Positions 13,321 to 26,757 of a stretch of DNA of 64,000 nt are shown piece by piece (positions within the stretch are counted from its first letter, which is position 1; the number at the start of each line of letters is the position of its first letter). Position numbers and translations under genes: made by a program. The stretch covers positions 434,001 through 498,000 of the forward strand of contig JAMWET010003186.1 of assembly GCA_024036415.1 (NCBI GenBank). The letters run 5' to 3'. The stretch is from Prochilodus magdalenae (taxonomy: Eukaryota; Chordata; Actinopteri; Characiformes; Prochilodontidae). The notes under the pieces were generated by a model that saw nothing but the letters and a program-made list of their open reading frames with translations, did not search any database and was not told where the DNA came from.

Positions 13321-15117
13321 TGAATGTTTATAAACATTACAATCTGTTGGGTTCTGTTAATTCCACGTGCAGTGCAAGGTAGTACCTGGCTATCTGGATG
13401 ACTATAATCTGGAGAATATTAAACAGCACTCCTGCTTGAAACCACACAGAGATCACAAAGAAAACACATCATTTAAAACATAATGGGCACCAGAGTTTAT
13501 TACCCTTACAGCCAGAGAAAAGAACTCACCTGAAATAGGGCACCTACATAACCAGATAGCTGCCATGAACTTTTAGCTTGTTGCCTTTCTCCTTTGACAT
13601 GCAATTTCCATCTTTAAGTTATCAATTTTTTCCATTGTAATGAGGATTTGAAGACCACAGACTACAGTTATAAGGCTGCAATGATACACTTGCTAAAAGT
13701 TTCCTTCTGCATCTAATAAAAAAAACAACAACAAACGGCCAGTCCCAAAAATCAACCACTGCACACATCATCAAAAGCCAGTTTCATGGAATCCTCCACA
13801 TTCAATCACAAGAAGAGACGATGGCTACTTAGCTTTTTGGACATTATCTCGCTTGAACTCCCAGTTGCTTGCATGCACGGAAACTATTAAGTCATGGAAA
13901 ATGACAATTTTCTCTGTGGAATCCCTGCTGTTTTCATCTTAGATGTATTTTTGCTATGCATTTGATTACTTTTAAAAAAAAAAAAAAATTTACTTATGGT
14001 ATCTATTTGCACACTGTGATCTTTACTCTTATTCTGTATTTGTACCACCACACCGAGGGGGGTGGGGGGAAGGGGATGGAATGGTCTGAATGTTTTCCTG
14101 CAGTCTGACAATTAGTAATATATTTTTTATTTTAGACAAAATATGAAAAATAAAAGCAGTTGTTTCCCCAAAAAAGTCAGTTTTTCAGTCTTTAAACTGA
14201 ACAGTCTCTCTTTGGAGGCCACTGCAACACAACTGTAGAGGCGAGTAAGCATGTTTACAACAAAACATTTGGCTGGAATATCAGTTTAATCTTTTTTTTC
14301 TTTTATTTATTTTTTTTGCAAAATATAATCAACAGGAACCAACAGTGACACCTCTTTTCTCTTGCTATCTGTCTGTGCTTAGGTTACCAATAATACTCCT
14401 TTGTAGTGTCTAAACCATACAGACTACTAATAAAAGTTACCACATAGAATATTGATAGCAACTTTGAACTGCTCAGATTATGGTAAAGTCAGGATCCTGT
14501 AAATATTCCTCCAGCATGCTCCAGCAGTAAATAAATCAAGATTCTCTGGATATGGTCAGCGGTGTACTGAACTTTGGATCTGAGATATATACAGATAGAG
14601 CAAATGTAAATATTACAATATGAGTAATATATACACCAAAGATTAACTTAAACAAAAGAACGGCTGCCAGAAGTACACTGAGACAGAGGTATGGGGTCCT
14701 GCAAAGCAAAGACAGGTACAGTAAATCCTCATCGTCATTCTCCCTTAGCAACATTTGATATATGGAGGGAGGAATCTAATGCATAAAGACAAACCCCAGA
14801 TGGGTAACCACCAGCCAGCAGGACTCCATAAACATTGAACTCGCCTCCAGCAGTACAGCCCATAACTATTTACAGATTCAACAGGATCCTGTGGTTGATA
14901 CCCCTGTGGTTGATAGTTTACTATATGGATCAAAATAAAAAAGTGATCCACATAGGAACATTAAAAAGACATTTTAAGACACCTTCTTATACAACAGAAG
15001 ACTGAATACAAGAACCCTATATTGTGCTATACTGAACAATTTATTAAAAGGTTATTTAGAGAAGCATGAATATCTGCTCATCCCTCATATAGGAGAACCA
15101 TCTAACCATGCAAAGAA
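13321..15117. other. Intergenic, no recognised feature
   Basis: Contains an A-run at about 13973-13988 and a G-rich tract at 14055-14075. No coding frame with family similarity. Confidence 0.5.
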
Positions 15118-15160
15118 CCAGCGTCGGCGCACAATGGGTAGCGCATTGGTTGCTCAAATG
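15118..15160 (+). repeat. tRNA-like SINE head fragment
   Basis: GGCGCACAATGGGTAGCGCA resembles the A-box region of fish tRNA-derived SINEs. Only about 40 bp is preserved and no B box follows. Confidence 0.35.
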
Positions 15161-15839
15161 TATTTTTTTTTTTTCAAAATGACCAGTGATCCCACATGTC
15201 TTCTAAATGCTCGTATGTAATTACGTTTTCTTATGTAATAAAATTTGAAAGAACCTGAAACCCTGCCTTCTGCCAATCTAACACTCTATGAAATCTATAA
15301 ATTCCCATCTTTATCTTCCATTTCCTGTGATTAAGTATTTGCAGTCCCCATCTCCCCTGTTACTCAGTGCACAGTTCATTCAGATGTCTCTTAGTTTCAA
15401 GCATAAACCAGCGAGGACGTATTCACACAAGTTCTCAGAGTTCTTTTCTCTCCCTTAGTAAGTCTCCTCTCATACTCCCACCCCATCATAGGTTAAATGC
15501 ATGCTTTAAATGTGCAAATATTGATAATGATAAATTAAGACTAGTTTGCTGTACAACACCCTGCATGCACATCTCCTCACCATGAATGGGTTTAAGAAGA
15601 ATACATTTTTGCCTAAAACCCAACAGCACAACTAGCAGGAAGCAACGTCTCAGATATCAGGAGCTGTATTTGTTATCATTTCATGTGCTGACTTTGCTGT
15701 GACTTAACTTTTGGAGGTGTCAATCCAGGGGAGGATCACCAGTCTTATCTACACAGGAATAGGATTTATCTCTCCTGAAGGCACTGGTGCTGATGGGCTG
15801 CCTGACTTGTTTAATTGTATTCTGCGCTGGCCTTATAGA

Positions 15840-18640
15840 TTAAATTGGTCCACTTAAATTCAGAAGATTCAGAGGTAAAGTCTCAACCATGGCTCAGTAA
15901 TGATACTCGTGCACTCAGACAGAGGTGTAAGAACGGAGCAGAACGGAAATGGAAAAAAGATAAGCTTCAAGTTGCTTATCACATTTCCAAGGAATGTTTA
16001 AATAACCACTATCAGCATCTCGTTAAAGCTGCTGGAGTAAAATACGTCAGCAACATAATTGTCAGACAGTCCTAAAGTCTTTTTATTATAATTAACATGG
16101 CATTCGGCTGTTTCATCCACCCTTTAGGCACCTGCTGAACTATGTTCATTTGTTTTACTTACATGTTCTGCTTTCCTGAATCACTTTGAGCCTGTGTCAT
16201 TGTTTATCATCAACTGCATTTATCATTATTATCAACTTTATTCATGTTTAAACATTTATAATATTTAAGAGGTTTTAGAGCACACCATAGTATTGATTCT
16301 TAAAATGTCAAATGTTTCTCCTTTAGCTGCTGATTCTTGATGGTGTGCTAATCCTTAGCATAGCCTTTGACACTGTCAATTACACCATCTGTTGGATCAT
16401 CTGAAGTGTGGTGTTGGCATCCAGGGTACCGTGCTAAAGTGGTTTTGGAAACTTTAATGTCAGAATGGGTCACTTTTCCTGTTCCTCAATGCCTGTTCCC
16501 TGTGGACAGTGTATGGGAGTAAGAAAATACATGTAGTGGCGTTATGCATTTAGAATACAAAACATATTCAGATACAATATAAAGATAGTATTTAGAATAC
16601 AGTTACACTGGTGAAATGAATAGATTACATGAAGAGATTTATCTAATATGAAAATAAAATACAGCATTTCCACATATTTCCCAGAAATAAAATAAAACAT
16701 GCAACTACATGTATATCATACATGTTTATGTACATTTTCATGGGGCTGGCACAACACAGCCAGGAGAGAAATGTGTTTCTGTTTTAGGAATGGAAGAAAG
16801 AGCGTAACAGCATTGTGCAGTGGAGTCTCTGTTTGCCAGCTACTAACTTGCTTTCACCATCCAAAGACTTCCTAAAGAAGCATCTTGAAGTAAGTTAAAT
16901 AGGCCTTGCTAATGTCAGATGCAGCTTATTGATTAGCTTAGCTTAGTTATCAGAACTCTTTATAGTTATGGGTAGCTACATTTGTCAGTTGACAATCCTC
17001 TATATTTAAATAAAACTAGACGGTATGGGAAATATCTCTAGTGAGCATAAAGGAGATGTCAATTCATAATTCAACATTAGCTAATGTCAGGATTAATGCA
17101 TTAGCTTTATGTAGTGTGCACCTGCAAGTTTCCAGACTATACAGGCTTCAGTACAGGCTTTTACTGGCATTCTTGTGTAAGACTGCTCACATGAATTGTT
17201 TACATGAATGCATGTTTCTGCACAATGCTTTAGCTATATGCATGCCTGCTCCTGTTGAAATGTGTAGCCTCAGATACAGCATGGCTAGCACAACGTTTTA
17301 GAGTATTGCTTTATGACAGAGCTTCCACTACCATGTTATACAGTGTTAGGCCTCTCATGTGTGAGTTATGACAGACAATTATTTAGAATCTGTAGGTGTA
17401 ATAAAACCATCAGCACCCCTGGGATTTTGTATTTAGAGAGCTACCTATGCAGTGTGCTACTTTATTCTCCTCACTATAAAAACAATTTATTAATATGCCA
17501 GTAGAACAACACAACAGAACATTCTTCTTGAGGAAGCAGGGTGCAATTTCCACAGTCATGCTGCTTTAAAAATGTAAGAAAATGCTGAAGTGTTCTGAAG
17601 TATGTAGAATATGTTACTCACATAACATAATAATCTAAAGGAGTATGTTCCAAATGACAATTTAAGCCATGTATTTTGTATTCTGTAGTGAAATACGCTT
17701 TAAATACTTTCCAACACTGTTTGTGGTGTACCTCTTGGGACCTTCTCTTTATACGTGCTCTGTATTTATACATTTTGTGGTTCATCTTTCTAACGCACAA
17801 TCACCCTGATCACTGCTACACAGATGACGCACAGCTTCGTCTCCTGCTTAAATCAGGTGGGAACTTCTCTCCATGCCTCCTTTTGGATTGCTTGAGAGAC
17901 ATAAAATGCTGAATGTCTTTTCTGTGAATTTTCTTAAATTAAACCAAGACAAAATAGACTGGCACGTCCAGAGATATAGCTGATCTGGGTCGTCAAATGT
18001 ACCTAACTATGTAAAAATATTAATATTAGTATTATTTTTTTAATAAGATCTTATATTTGGCTTTGGCTTTTAACTTCAAGAAGTGAATGAACACTATTAT
18101 GAGTGGTAGTTGCTTTTAACCCAGCGGTGTAGCAACATTTAAAAAGCATTCTGGCTTTTACAGACCTGGAAGCAGTTGTCCATGCTTTTAATTTCTCTCA
18201 TACTGATTATTGCAACTCGCTGTACTTAGGAATCTGTCAGCTGAGCTTGTCACATTTACAGCTGGTCCAAATTGCAGCTGTGAGGCTCTTGCCTGGTACT
18301 GAGAAAGGGGAGAGCATTAACCCTGTACTTGCTTTACTCTGTAAAATACAGAGTTGAATTTAAAGGGTTATTACCTATTTTTAAAGATTTGAGTGGTCTG
18401 ACTCCGAGTTATATCTCTGACCTCCTCTCTTTCCATTCCACTATGATCTTCCCACCAGTTGCTTTTAGCCATTCCTTACTCTCGGGTGAGCTTGACAGGT
18501 GACTGGGGCTTTTCTGTAGCTCTGTAGACTCTGGAACAGTCTTCCGCTTACCATTAAGGAGTGTCCCAAAACAAATGTTTTTTCTGTCTAATTTAAAACC
18601 TGTTTTCTCTCAGATGTTTTGATTCTGCTGTTCTGGTTCG
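15840..18640 (+). mobile_element. LINE remnant (L2-like), split and frame-broken
   Basis: Four collinear plus-strand pieces of a non-LTR retrotransposon. At 15845-16110 a frame contains LRQRCKNGAERKWKKDKLQV and ends near YVSNII. At 16325-16480 the AFDTVNYTI-type segment appears. At 17680-17960 there is the reverse transcriptase core CYTDDAQL, a degraded YADD box. At 18140-18580 comes the 3' part, with LDYCNSL-, AAVRLL- and LWNSLP-like blocks. The pieces are separated by about 1.2 kb of unrelated sequence (16500-17680), and many stops and frameshifts show it is dead. Confidence 0.7.
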
Positions 18641-20144
18641 TTCTTCTTTTTTTCATCACCATTCATTTATTTTTAAATACATGCTAATTATTCATTACCT
18701 TTATTTTGTACATGGTTAGTAATGGATTGTATTCTGCATTACTTTGGCCAACTCTATTAAATGTAATTTATATTGTTATAGAAGTCTAAGGGCACTTGAC
18801 ATTTCATGCCAAACCAAACCAAAACAGATGCAGATCTCATTCTTTTTGTTTAATCAGTTGGTTTCAGCCTTCAGACAATTGATTACTAGTAGGAGGTGTA
18901 CTGCTGCTTAGCTGGAATGAAATCTGCGACCACACCGGCCCTTTGTGGTTAAGACTGGTTCGCGTTAAACCCTTTAGAAGTTGGGAACAATCCTCACAAA
19001 ATGACTTTCTCTAGAATGGGGCAATTTTTGACCAATTGGTGGAAATTCCCTTCAAGCTATTATAGAGGTCAAGTAACGAAAGTATAGGGTTTCAGGGCTG
19101 GCAGCTACACGCTATAGGCTCTTTTCACTGATGAAATGTCATGCTGTTTAAATGGAATGCGAAATAATGGAGTAAGCTGAAATGTCACTGATAGACATCT
19201 GAAGAAAAGATGCACAGATAAAGGTTAATATCTCTCATTTAAAGTATGTGATGTAGAAGTAGCTGAATGCACCTTCAATCATGTATCCATAGCAACAGAG
19301 GAAGGTTCCTTAGTTTTTGCTTAATATTATTCATTCTGTCCAGATTGCCAAATGACAAAATTGAATTTAGAGTTTATATTCTGAGAGCAGACACCATGCC
19401 AAGGAGCGTATACCATATGAATAATGCAGGCAGTATGCTTTCTTTTCATTCAGTTGTCATTCTTCATTTCCTCCTTTGTTCTCTTCTTCTTATAGGCCGG
19501 AAAGGTCTGACGTCTGAGTGGAACAGACGCATCCGCTTTTTAAATACATGTGCCTGGTTTAAATCTTCACTGGACTTGTTTACAATGAATGAAAAACTTG
19601 CTTCATAGAACATTGCTTTCCAAAGATGATTTTCTGTGGACAAACAATTAACCAAAGACTTACCAGTTCTGGCACAGTGAAAGAAAAACTGCAATTTAGA
19701 CATGACCCAAACCGCTGTATTCCTTAAACAGTTGATTAGCTGTTAACCATAATTTGGTATTAATCAGCTTATTGTGACAACCACATTAAGAGGTGTTTAG
19801 CGGCTTGCTAACTGGGGTTGGGCTGGCTGGAGGTTTGAGATGTGAACTGACTGCAGATGAGGTTATATTTGGTCATATTTGGTCATATTGGTATACATGT
19901 CTCATATAAACAAATCTCAAAACCTACCTAGTCAGCGTCTTTATTTCAGTGTAGTCTTACTTATCCTGCAGTGGAACTGGTTTAATTCCTAAGCTAGTCA
20001 GCTGCTGCACAGAGCCCTATCTAGTGGCTTTATTTAGTCCACTGGCCAGAAACATATATCCAGAATGACAGCTTTACAAGAATGGTCAAAATCATTCTTT
20101 AATGTTAATGTATATGAGGCCAGATTTGAACTTTAATGTGTTTA
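18641..20144. other. Intergenic, no recognised feature
   Basis: Only a small direct repeat (TTTGGTCATA units near 19865-19895) seen. Confidence 0.5.
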
Positions 20145-20850
20145 TATGATCAAAGGTATATGGACACCCCTCCTAAGTGTTGAGATCAGGTATTACAGTC
20201 ACTCCAGTTGCTAACAGGTGTGGCAGTAGAGTGGGTCAGTCTAAAGAGCTTGGTGACTGTCAAGGGTTGCCACCTTTGTCACATATCACTTCACGAAATT
20301 TCCACTAGATGTGTCCCGGTCAAGTGCTGTTATTATATAATAGAAACGTCTAGGAGCAACAGCAACTCAGTTCAAGTGGTAGACCACGTAATCTTGGAGG
20401 TCACAGCAGCTTTAAGATGCTTCTGTAAGAGATATTGAGAACTGCACTTTGCAAGCTTCATGAAATTGGCTTCTATGGTTGAGCTGCTGCAAGATCCATA
20501 TACACAATGGCAAGCATTGGCTGGAGTGGTGTAAAGCACATCACCACTGGACTCTAAATCACATTTCATTATTTGGCAGTCCAATGGACAAATCTGGATG
20601 TACAGTAAAGTTTGGCGGCGGAGTGATGATGATCTTGGGCTGGTTTTTCGGGGCTTTGGCTCTTAAGGCCACTCTTAAAGGTGATGTTAATGATACAGCA
20701 TACAAAGACATTGTAGACAGTTATATGCTTCCATCTTTGTGGCAGCTGTTTAGGGATGGTCATTTATGTTTCACCATGTGTACCACTATGCAAAAAGTAA
20801 TTTCTATAAAGACATGGTTTATTAAGTTTAATGTGGGCGAACACCAGTAG
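20145..20850 (+). mobile_element. Tc1-like transposon remnant (DD34E type)
   Basis: Begins AAAGGTATATGGACACCCC, the terminal sequence of a common fish Tc1-like element, and runs through HTH-region debris. The central open frame has EWCKAHHHWTL, TVKFGGGVMMILGWFFGAL and YMLPSLWQLF. These match the WSDE-to-catalytic-core region of Tc1 transposases. The element is internally deleted and out of frame. Confidence 0.75.
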
Positions 20851-20874
20851 CCTGCTTTCTCCGGGCCTGAGCCC

Positions 20875-21450
20875 ATTTAGGATGACAGAGGTGTAGAGGA
20901 AAGGTGTCCCGTGGTCTGATGAATCAATATTTTACTTCTTTTTAGAAATCATGGACACCACATCCCTCAGGCAAAAAAAGAGAGGGAACATTTGGCTTGT
21001 TATCGGCTCACAGTTCAAACGCCAGCATCTATGGTAATATGGGGGAGCATTTGAGTGACTTGCACTGTGAACATCTGTGAAGACATCTTTAATGCTGAAC
21101 GATATACAGTATATGGATTTTAGAGCAACATGCCAAACAGATGACATCTTATCTCAGGGAAGGTCTTGCTTAGTTCAGCAAGACAACATAGAACCACATT
21201 CTGCACATATTACAACAGTATTGGCTCCACAGTAGAAGAGTCCAGGTGCTGATCTGATCTCCCTACTGTTCGGACCTGTAACCCACTGAAAACATGTGGA
21301 ACATTATGAAATGAAGAATAATGAACAATATACCTGCTGTAACATTCATATTTCTGTTGAGCAGGGAAAACATTTTACTTTCACTACAGCTGTGGATCTC
21401 TTCAGTTCCCAAATGCTTACAGAGTGTTGGTAAAAGATGAGGTGATGGAC
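20875..21450 (+). mobile_element. Second Tc1/mariner-like remnant, different family
   Basis: GTGGTCTGATGAATCAATAT, CACAGTTCAAACGCCAGCAT, TTTTAGAGCAACATGCCA, CAGCAAGACAAC and AGTAGAAGAGTCC occur in the order of another common fish Tc1/mariner-like transposase. It abuts the previous remnant directly. Related sequence lies at 35585-36600 on the minus strand. Confidence 0.7.
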
Positions 21451-22269
21451 ACAGTTCCATCGACAAGCCCCAACAAAATACAAAGTTCTCAACATTTGAT
21501 TTACAATTTGCATGGCGTAACAACTTTTTTTGGTTTATTACTTACATTTGTTTATTTTATTTTATTTTTTTTATTGCAGTTGAGCAGCAGAGATAATGAA
21601 GTTGGCTCTGTTGGGAGAATGCTGTAATATTCATATTTCATTGCTCAGTTGCTCAGTGGTGGACAGATACCAAACAAATTTGCCAGATGGTGAAAGACAA
21701 ATCTCAGCCCGACCCTTTGGGCTTCATAGTTGTCAAGGAAACGTTCATCATTTAGCAAAGGCTGGAGTTCCGTACCTGTGGGTAAACACAGAGCAGCATC
21801 ACTGAGTCTTATTAAGGCATGTGGTAAGGCTGAAGATTTAATGTCTATGGCGAATTTACCCAGCTATGCCAGGTATTGACATATAAAAACTGAAATCAAC
21901 ACAAAAAAATCGGATTAGTTGTTTACTGTGTTATGGGCACAGCAGCATCATCCACAACATGATGCAGAGGACATTTCCCTAAGGAGCTTCAGTAACTTCA
22001 CTCAGAAGACTAGCAGAATCTGCGGTCATTACATGAATAACAAAGCATTCCATTGTTCCGGCGTTGTTTGATGTATCATGCCAAAGCATGTGTGATTGCT
22101 GTTTACCTTGGCCAAAATAACATGTGTGTTATGGACCTGTTATGTAAATCATAGTCACAATATTAATCAGATATTTTCCCCAAATTATCGGTCAAGCCTG
22201 AAGGTAATACAGCACTGGCAAAACAATAAAGCATTATTAGGAATACTTGAGGAATGTTCAATGTGATAA
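21451..22269. other. Intergenic, no recognised feature
   Basis: T-rich stretch at 21540-21580; otherwise nothing recognised. Confidence 0.5.
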
Positions 22270-22500
22270 AAAGGGGAAGGAGAAAAACAGAAGGAAAAAA
22301 ATAAAAGAGAGAAGAAAGAAAAAAAGAAAGAAAGAAAAAAGAAAGAAAGAGAGAGAAAAAGAAAGAAAGAAAAAAGAAAGAAAGAGAGAGAAAAAGAAAG
22401 AAAGAAAAAAAGAAAGAGAAAAACCAAAGAAAAAGAATGGAAAGAACGATTTTAGTAAGAAATAAAGTCATGAAGTAAAAAGAAAAAGAAAGAAAATGAA
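22270..22500. repeat. (GAAA)n-type purine microsatellite
   Basis: About 230 nt of almost pure A and G on the plus strand, built from GAAA and GA units. It generates long Lys/Arg/Glu and Phe/Ser/Leu frames on the two strands that are not genes. Confidence 0.95.
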
Positions 22501-22667
22501 AAACTGAAAGCTGAAAGCTGTTAAAAGTCTGAGAAGATGAACAGGGTAGAGTAGAAGCCCAGTTATCAGCTACAAGCAACCCTCAAAGATTTAAAAGAAT
22601 TACAATTAAACATCTTTCCTCACATAAAGGTGATACATGGGGCTTTTTGGAGTGATGCTGTTCTTAA

Positions 22668-22673
<6 letters not shown>

Positions 22674-22711
<38 letters not shown>

Positions 22712-22737
22712 TTTATATTTGTATTTTTTTTTTTTTA
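22674..22737. repeat. (TA)n and poly-T tract
   Basis: Fifteen or so TA units followed by T-rich runs. Confidence 0.9.
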
Positions 22738-22740
22738 TCC

Positions 22741-23589
22741 TGCACACTACAAACGAATCATCACTGTTTTAATATGTAAATGTGTTGGATTTGTACATCC
22801 TGATACCTGATACCCCCCAACATCCCCTGCTCTGAAACCATGAGCTAGCTCTCCTGGTACTGCACTCCTGAGACGGAAATGGTCCATCTGCTTGGTGTTC
22901 TGACCTTATGGAGGGAGTATGACCCCCCACCTGCCATGTTAATGCAGTAAACTTTACCTTATACCGGATAACAAAAGGTCACTGAGGTTGATCTGGAGGT
23001 TTCCTCATCTCTCACGTCAGTGCACAACATCCATTTAGTGTTCCCAGCCACGCATGAACACACAGAGATAGATATCATGGTAATTATTTTAACAGACGTG
23101 CTGTTAGCTGATGTGATTGGTGGTTCTTGCATAAACAAAACACTCAGCCGTGCTAAAGAGAATAGTAAACTAATTTGCATGCATTTAGCAAACATGGAAA
23201 ATTGACATCTGCTGGAATAATCAGTCTGCAAATCCTCAGTCTGCAGTTAATCTTCCACTGTACCGGACACAGAGGGACAGGTTAGTGTTACTTGTCAATC
23301 AAAGAGTGTAATTTAGCAGTAGAACCACGAGGTTAATGTGTCTGTTCACTGTTACAGTCACACAAGTCTTTGTGACAGCTCTCTGGCTTCACCAGCGGCA
23401 GAGAACACGGGCAGACACAGACTGCTTAACACTGTTACCCTGGGAGCAGTGCAATTTTCACTTTGGCCTCATGCATGAGAAGTGAAGCAGGGAAAAGTAG
23501 ACTTAACACTCCATTACTCTGTCAATGGCTTGCCTGGCTGGGAAATCTGCTTCATTAAATTGGTGAGTGGCCATGTGCTGTAGAGGCTG
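22741..23589. other. Intergenic, no recognised feature
   Basis: No gene or repeat recognised. Confidence 0.5.
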
Positions 23590-23745
23590 TCCACTCCTAA
23601 AAATGCAGGCTGCTAAATGGTTCTGGCCTGAATGTATGGTTCTACACCTTTGAAATAAAAGTGCCTATATGATTCTGGCTTGAATACTAAAGGGTCTTAA
23701 GTGGTTCTAGCTTGGGTGTACAGTTCTACTTTCATAAAGGTGTCA
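23590..23745 (+). repeat. Degenerate short tandem repeat
   Basis: Units of roughly 30-50 bp containing GGTTCTGGCCTGAAT, GATTCTGGCTTGAAT and GGTTCTAGCTTGGGT, with GGTTCTAC and AGTTCTAC in between. Strongly diverged. Confidence 0.5.
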
Positions 23746-23760
23746 AACAGTGGAATACTG

Positions 23761-26097
23761 TTTATTGCCAATTGGGTAAGTTACCTAAGAAACCTAAAAT
23801 GTTACATAACAGCCGTCGCTCATTAATATTAATATTTACAGCCTCAAAATTGGTTTCAGCCCAACAAGTATTGTGAAGAACGAAAAAACAACAACAACTG
23901 CAATGAAAATGGTGAACAACATGGAGAAATCTAGTGCTCCAGGCCAGGCAGGAGATGTCAATAGCACTGTCTTTAAACAAGCTGATAAATAGGAAGTGAA
24001 CTTGAGCTTAACAACATGCTTGACAACTTTACTTTAAAGTTGTTAGTGTCCTCAGCATATTTAGGGTGGGAGAACCCAGGACTGGATTAAGAAGCTGGTG
24101 AATAGGAAGCCTTGTTTAAAGATGGACAGCATTGCCTTCACAGGTTCTGCACAGTCTGCCAACAACCGTACAAGCTGTAAGACGCTGGTGCGTAGGAAGC
24201 CAACTTCATCCTCGTTGAAGATCAAAAATATCCATGAAGATAAACATCATCCATGCCCGCTGAGAGGTGATTGGAAACAGTATAAATAAAGGACTGCCAC
24301 CCCCTTCACAGCCCAGAAAAGGTAGATTTCTGACGTGTAATCCATCACTGTTGTATGTAAATTTTGAGAGTGGCCTTTTGGGTGGAGTCAAGATCATTAT
24401 GTAATGTTCTAGGATTCTAAAAATGGCTCCTTATTCAACTATGACAATGTGAATACAAATTTCCTTTCTGTGGCTCCTTTAAAAAAATATATATTAGTTT
24501 TTTCAGGAAACCAACAGTGGTTATTAAACGGCCGTTTAAAGATAGTTAAGATAATAGGATTTAAGATATGAATCATTTTGTCCCTCTTAGATATAAACCT
24601 ATGATTAATCTTTATATTGTCGCTGTCCAAAGAGAAACCAGTATTTCTAAAAGTCCAAAAACTTTAATGGAAGTCAGTGGAACAAGACTTTTTCTAAAAA
24701 GTTTGGGAACATTTCTGTTGGTCAATTCATTTTGAAATTTCCACACAATGCAAATGGCAACTGCTGTGCTTAAATGGTGTATAAAAGTAAAAAAATCAAC
24801 AAAAAAGGAGATGTTTTTCTTTGGACAGTGATGATAAGTAATGTAGGGCAGAAGTAAAATTTCAGGATATGACAGTTTCTAATTCGTCACTATTTAGTTT
24901 TGACAAGTATAAGAGATGAGAGCACACAATAGCCACACAGAAGACAAGCTTTTCAAGATGTACCACACTGAAAGGGCATCTCCACCAGCTAAACTAACAG
25001 AATAATAAATCAAACACATCGCTGCTTCATAGACAGGTTAATACATTCTATATGGACTTGTTCAACCATCCTACAATTGTGTTTAGTGGATTTAAATTCC
25101 ATTACACTCAAGCCACATGCTACACATAGCTCCCATAGGTTCAGTGGGAGGTTATTCTAAACTCAATATAGTGAATACTGGCCTACACCTGCTATGCATT
25201 AGGGAATGTTAAATGAAAGTGAAGATTGATTTTTTTTTTTTGGTCAAGGGACCAATGCCAAGTCTAGCTACAATTAGAGTAATGGGATTAAGTCGTACAG
25301 TGAAGCCTAAATATAGCCAGACAGTGGTCACCAGGCTATTCTGTAGAGCTCGCTTCTAGGAACACTGAAGGTAACGTCTTTTTTATCAAGAAACATGATC
25401 CACAATGTATACATGGCTCATGGACATATCTTCTATGTATAATCTAGCATGCACAATCAGTTTGCCTTATCGGAATGGGTTTAAAAACTGAAGGTTAACT
25501 GAGAAGTTAATGTAGCTCCTAACGGTGACCACTGCAATAAACCTTTATCTGTATAGTGGCAATCACAACTCAGATAACTATAACTAACAAGCAATCACTA
25601 AGTGCCTACTTTTAGCTTAAACTCATGTCCATGTGTTTTAAACAGAATTCAACATTTTAATTCTGAACAAATAATAACGTTTGTACATGGTTCAGGACCA
25701 TGCAACTCTATTACAAATCCTAATGTTCATTTAAGCTCTCATTTGGAAGCTTGACCGCAAGCTGCATATTTTTCCATTGTTATGGCCAATAATTTTCCAT
25801 ATTTGATGTTCAGTGGCCAAATAAATCATCACAGAGGAGTTCTGTTTTTGGCCTCAAAATCTATGATTTGATTTAGGATTATTGTTATGACCCCAGTTTG
25901 AAAAGGCTTAGTCATTGTTTACTAGACCTTAGCATGAGTCAGAAGTGAAAAAGAACTGAATGACACCACAAGCCAGTAAAAAAGCCTTAAAACAGTTTAA
26001 TATTGGAAATAAGATATGTGAGCATGAAAACCCTTTTAAAAAATTAAAGAAGCTCATAATGTAAAGCTTCTATACCATTTAAAAGTTTTTTTTCCAT
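23761..26097. other. Intergenic, no recognised feature
   Basis: A TTTAAA-bounded CTCC end near 24475 resembles the ends of the TTAA elements but no partner end was found. No coding frame supported. Confidence 0.45.
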
Positions 26098-26395
26098 TTA
26101 CAAGCTTTATTTTAGGAGTGTAGAGCAACACATCCAAACAGAACCTAAGAAAGAAATTAGACAGAAACTAGGAAATACCACTTGCCCCGCTTGAAAACTG
26201 TGCTTAGACAGCTGACAAAATCAAAGTTGTGATTCTAGATGACCTCTGGGCTAATGAAATGTTTTCTGTATGGTGGGTGTATATAAGAATGAGGATCTGA
26301 ACAGAGAGAAGTCGTACTAGTTAACCATCTGGTGTATACAACCTTACTATTACAAGCTTTATTTTAGGAGTGTAGAGCAACACATCCAACAGAAC
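26098..26395. repeat. Local direct repeats, first cluster
   Basis: TTACAAGCTTTATTTTAGGA at 26098 and again at 26352 begins a repeat of about 40 bp. Between them lies 26183-26351, whose diverged copy is at 27543-27848. Confidence 0.8.
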
Positions 26396-26644
26396 ACTTA
26401 AGGAACATAAATTAAATCCTGTCCCACAACTTCAAGCTACACTTTTTAGGATCCATTAAGGAGGTAAAACCATTTATCCAAGCCAGAAACATTTAGTAAT
26501 CTTCATTATTAGAAGTATCATTTTTGTAAATGGTAATTTAAGTGTGAATTTGAAGCACCTTTTGAAAGTTTGAAGAGTTTCCACCTAATGTAACACTTAT
26601 AGATGTAATGTAATGTAATGGATGTAAAATCCAGGAACTATTTA

Positions 26645-26757
26645 TATAGTTTAGTATAGTATAGTATAGTATAGTATAGTATAGTGTAGTGTAGTGTAGC
26701 GTAGTGTAGTGTAGTATGGTATGGTATAGTATAGTATAGTATAGTGTTGTATGGTAC
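26645..26757. repeat. (TAGTA)n pentanucleotide array
   Basis: About 22 pentamers, mainly TAGTA with TAGTG, TAGCG and TGGTA variants arranged in blocks. Confidence 0.95.

Noticed and set aside
20479..20850. A functional 123-residue gene
   Set aside because: It is the central fragment of a Tc1-like transposase with frame breaks on both sides.
22163..22579. 138-residue Phe/Ser/Leu-rich minus-strand frame and Lys-rich plus-strand frame
   Set aside because: Both come from the GAAA microsatellite; the apparent membrane protein is an artefact.
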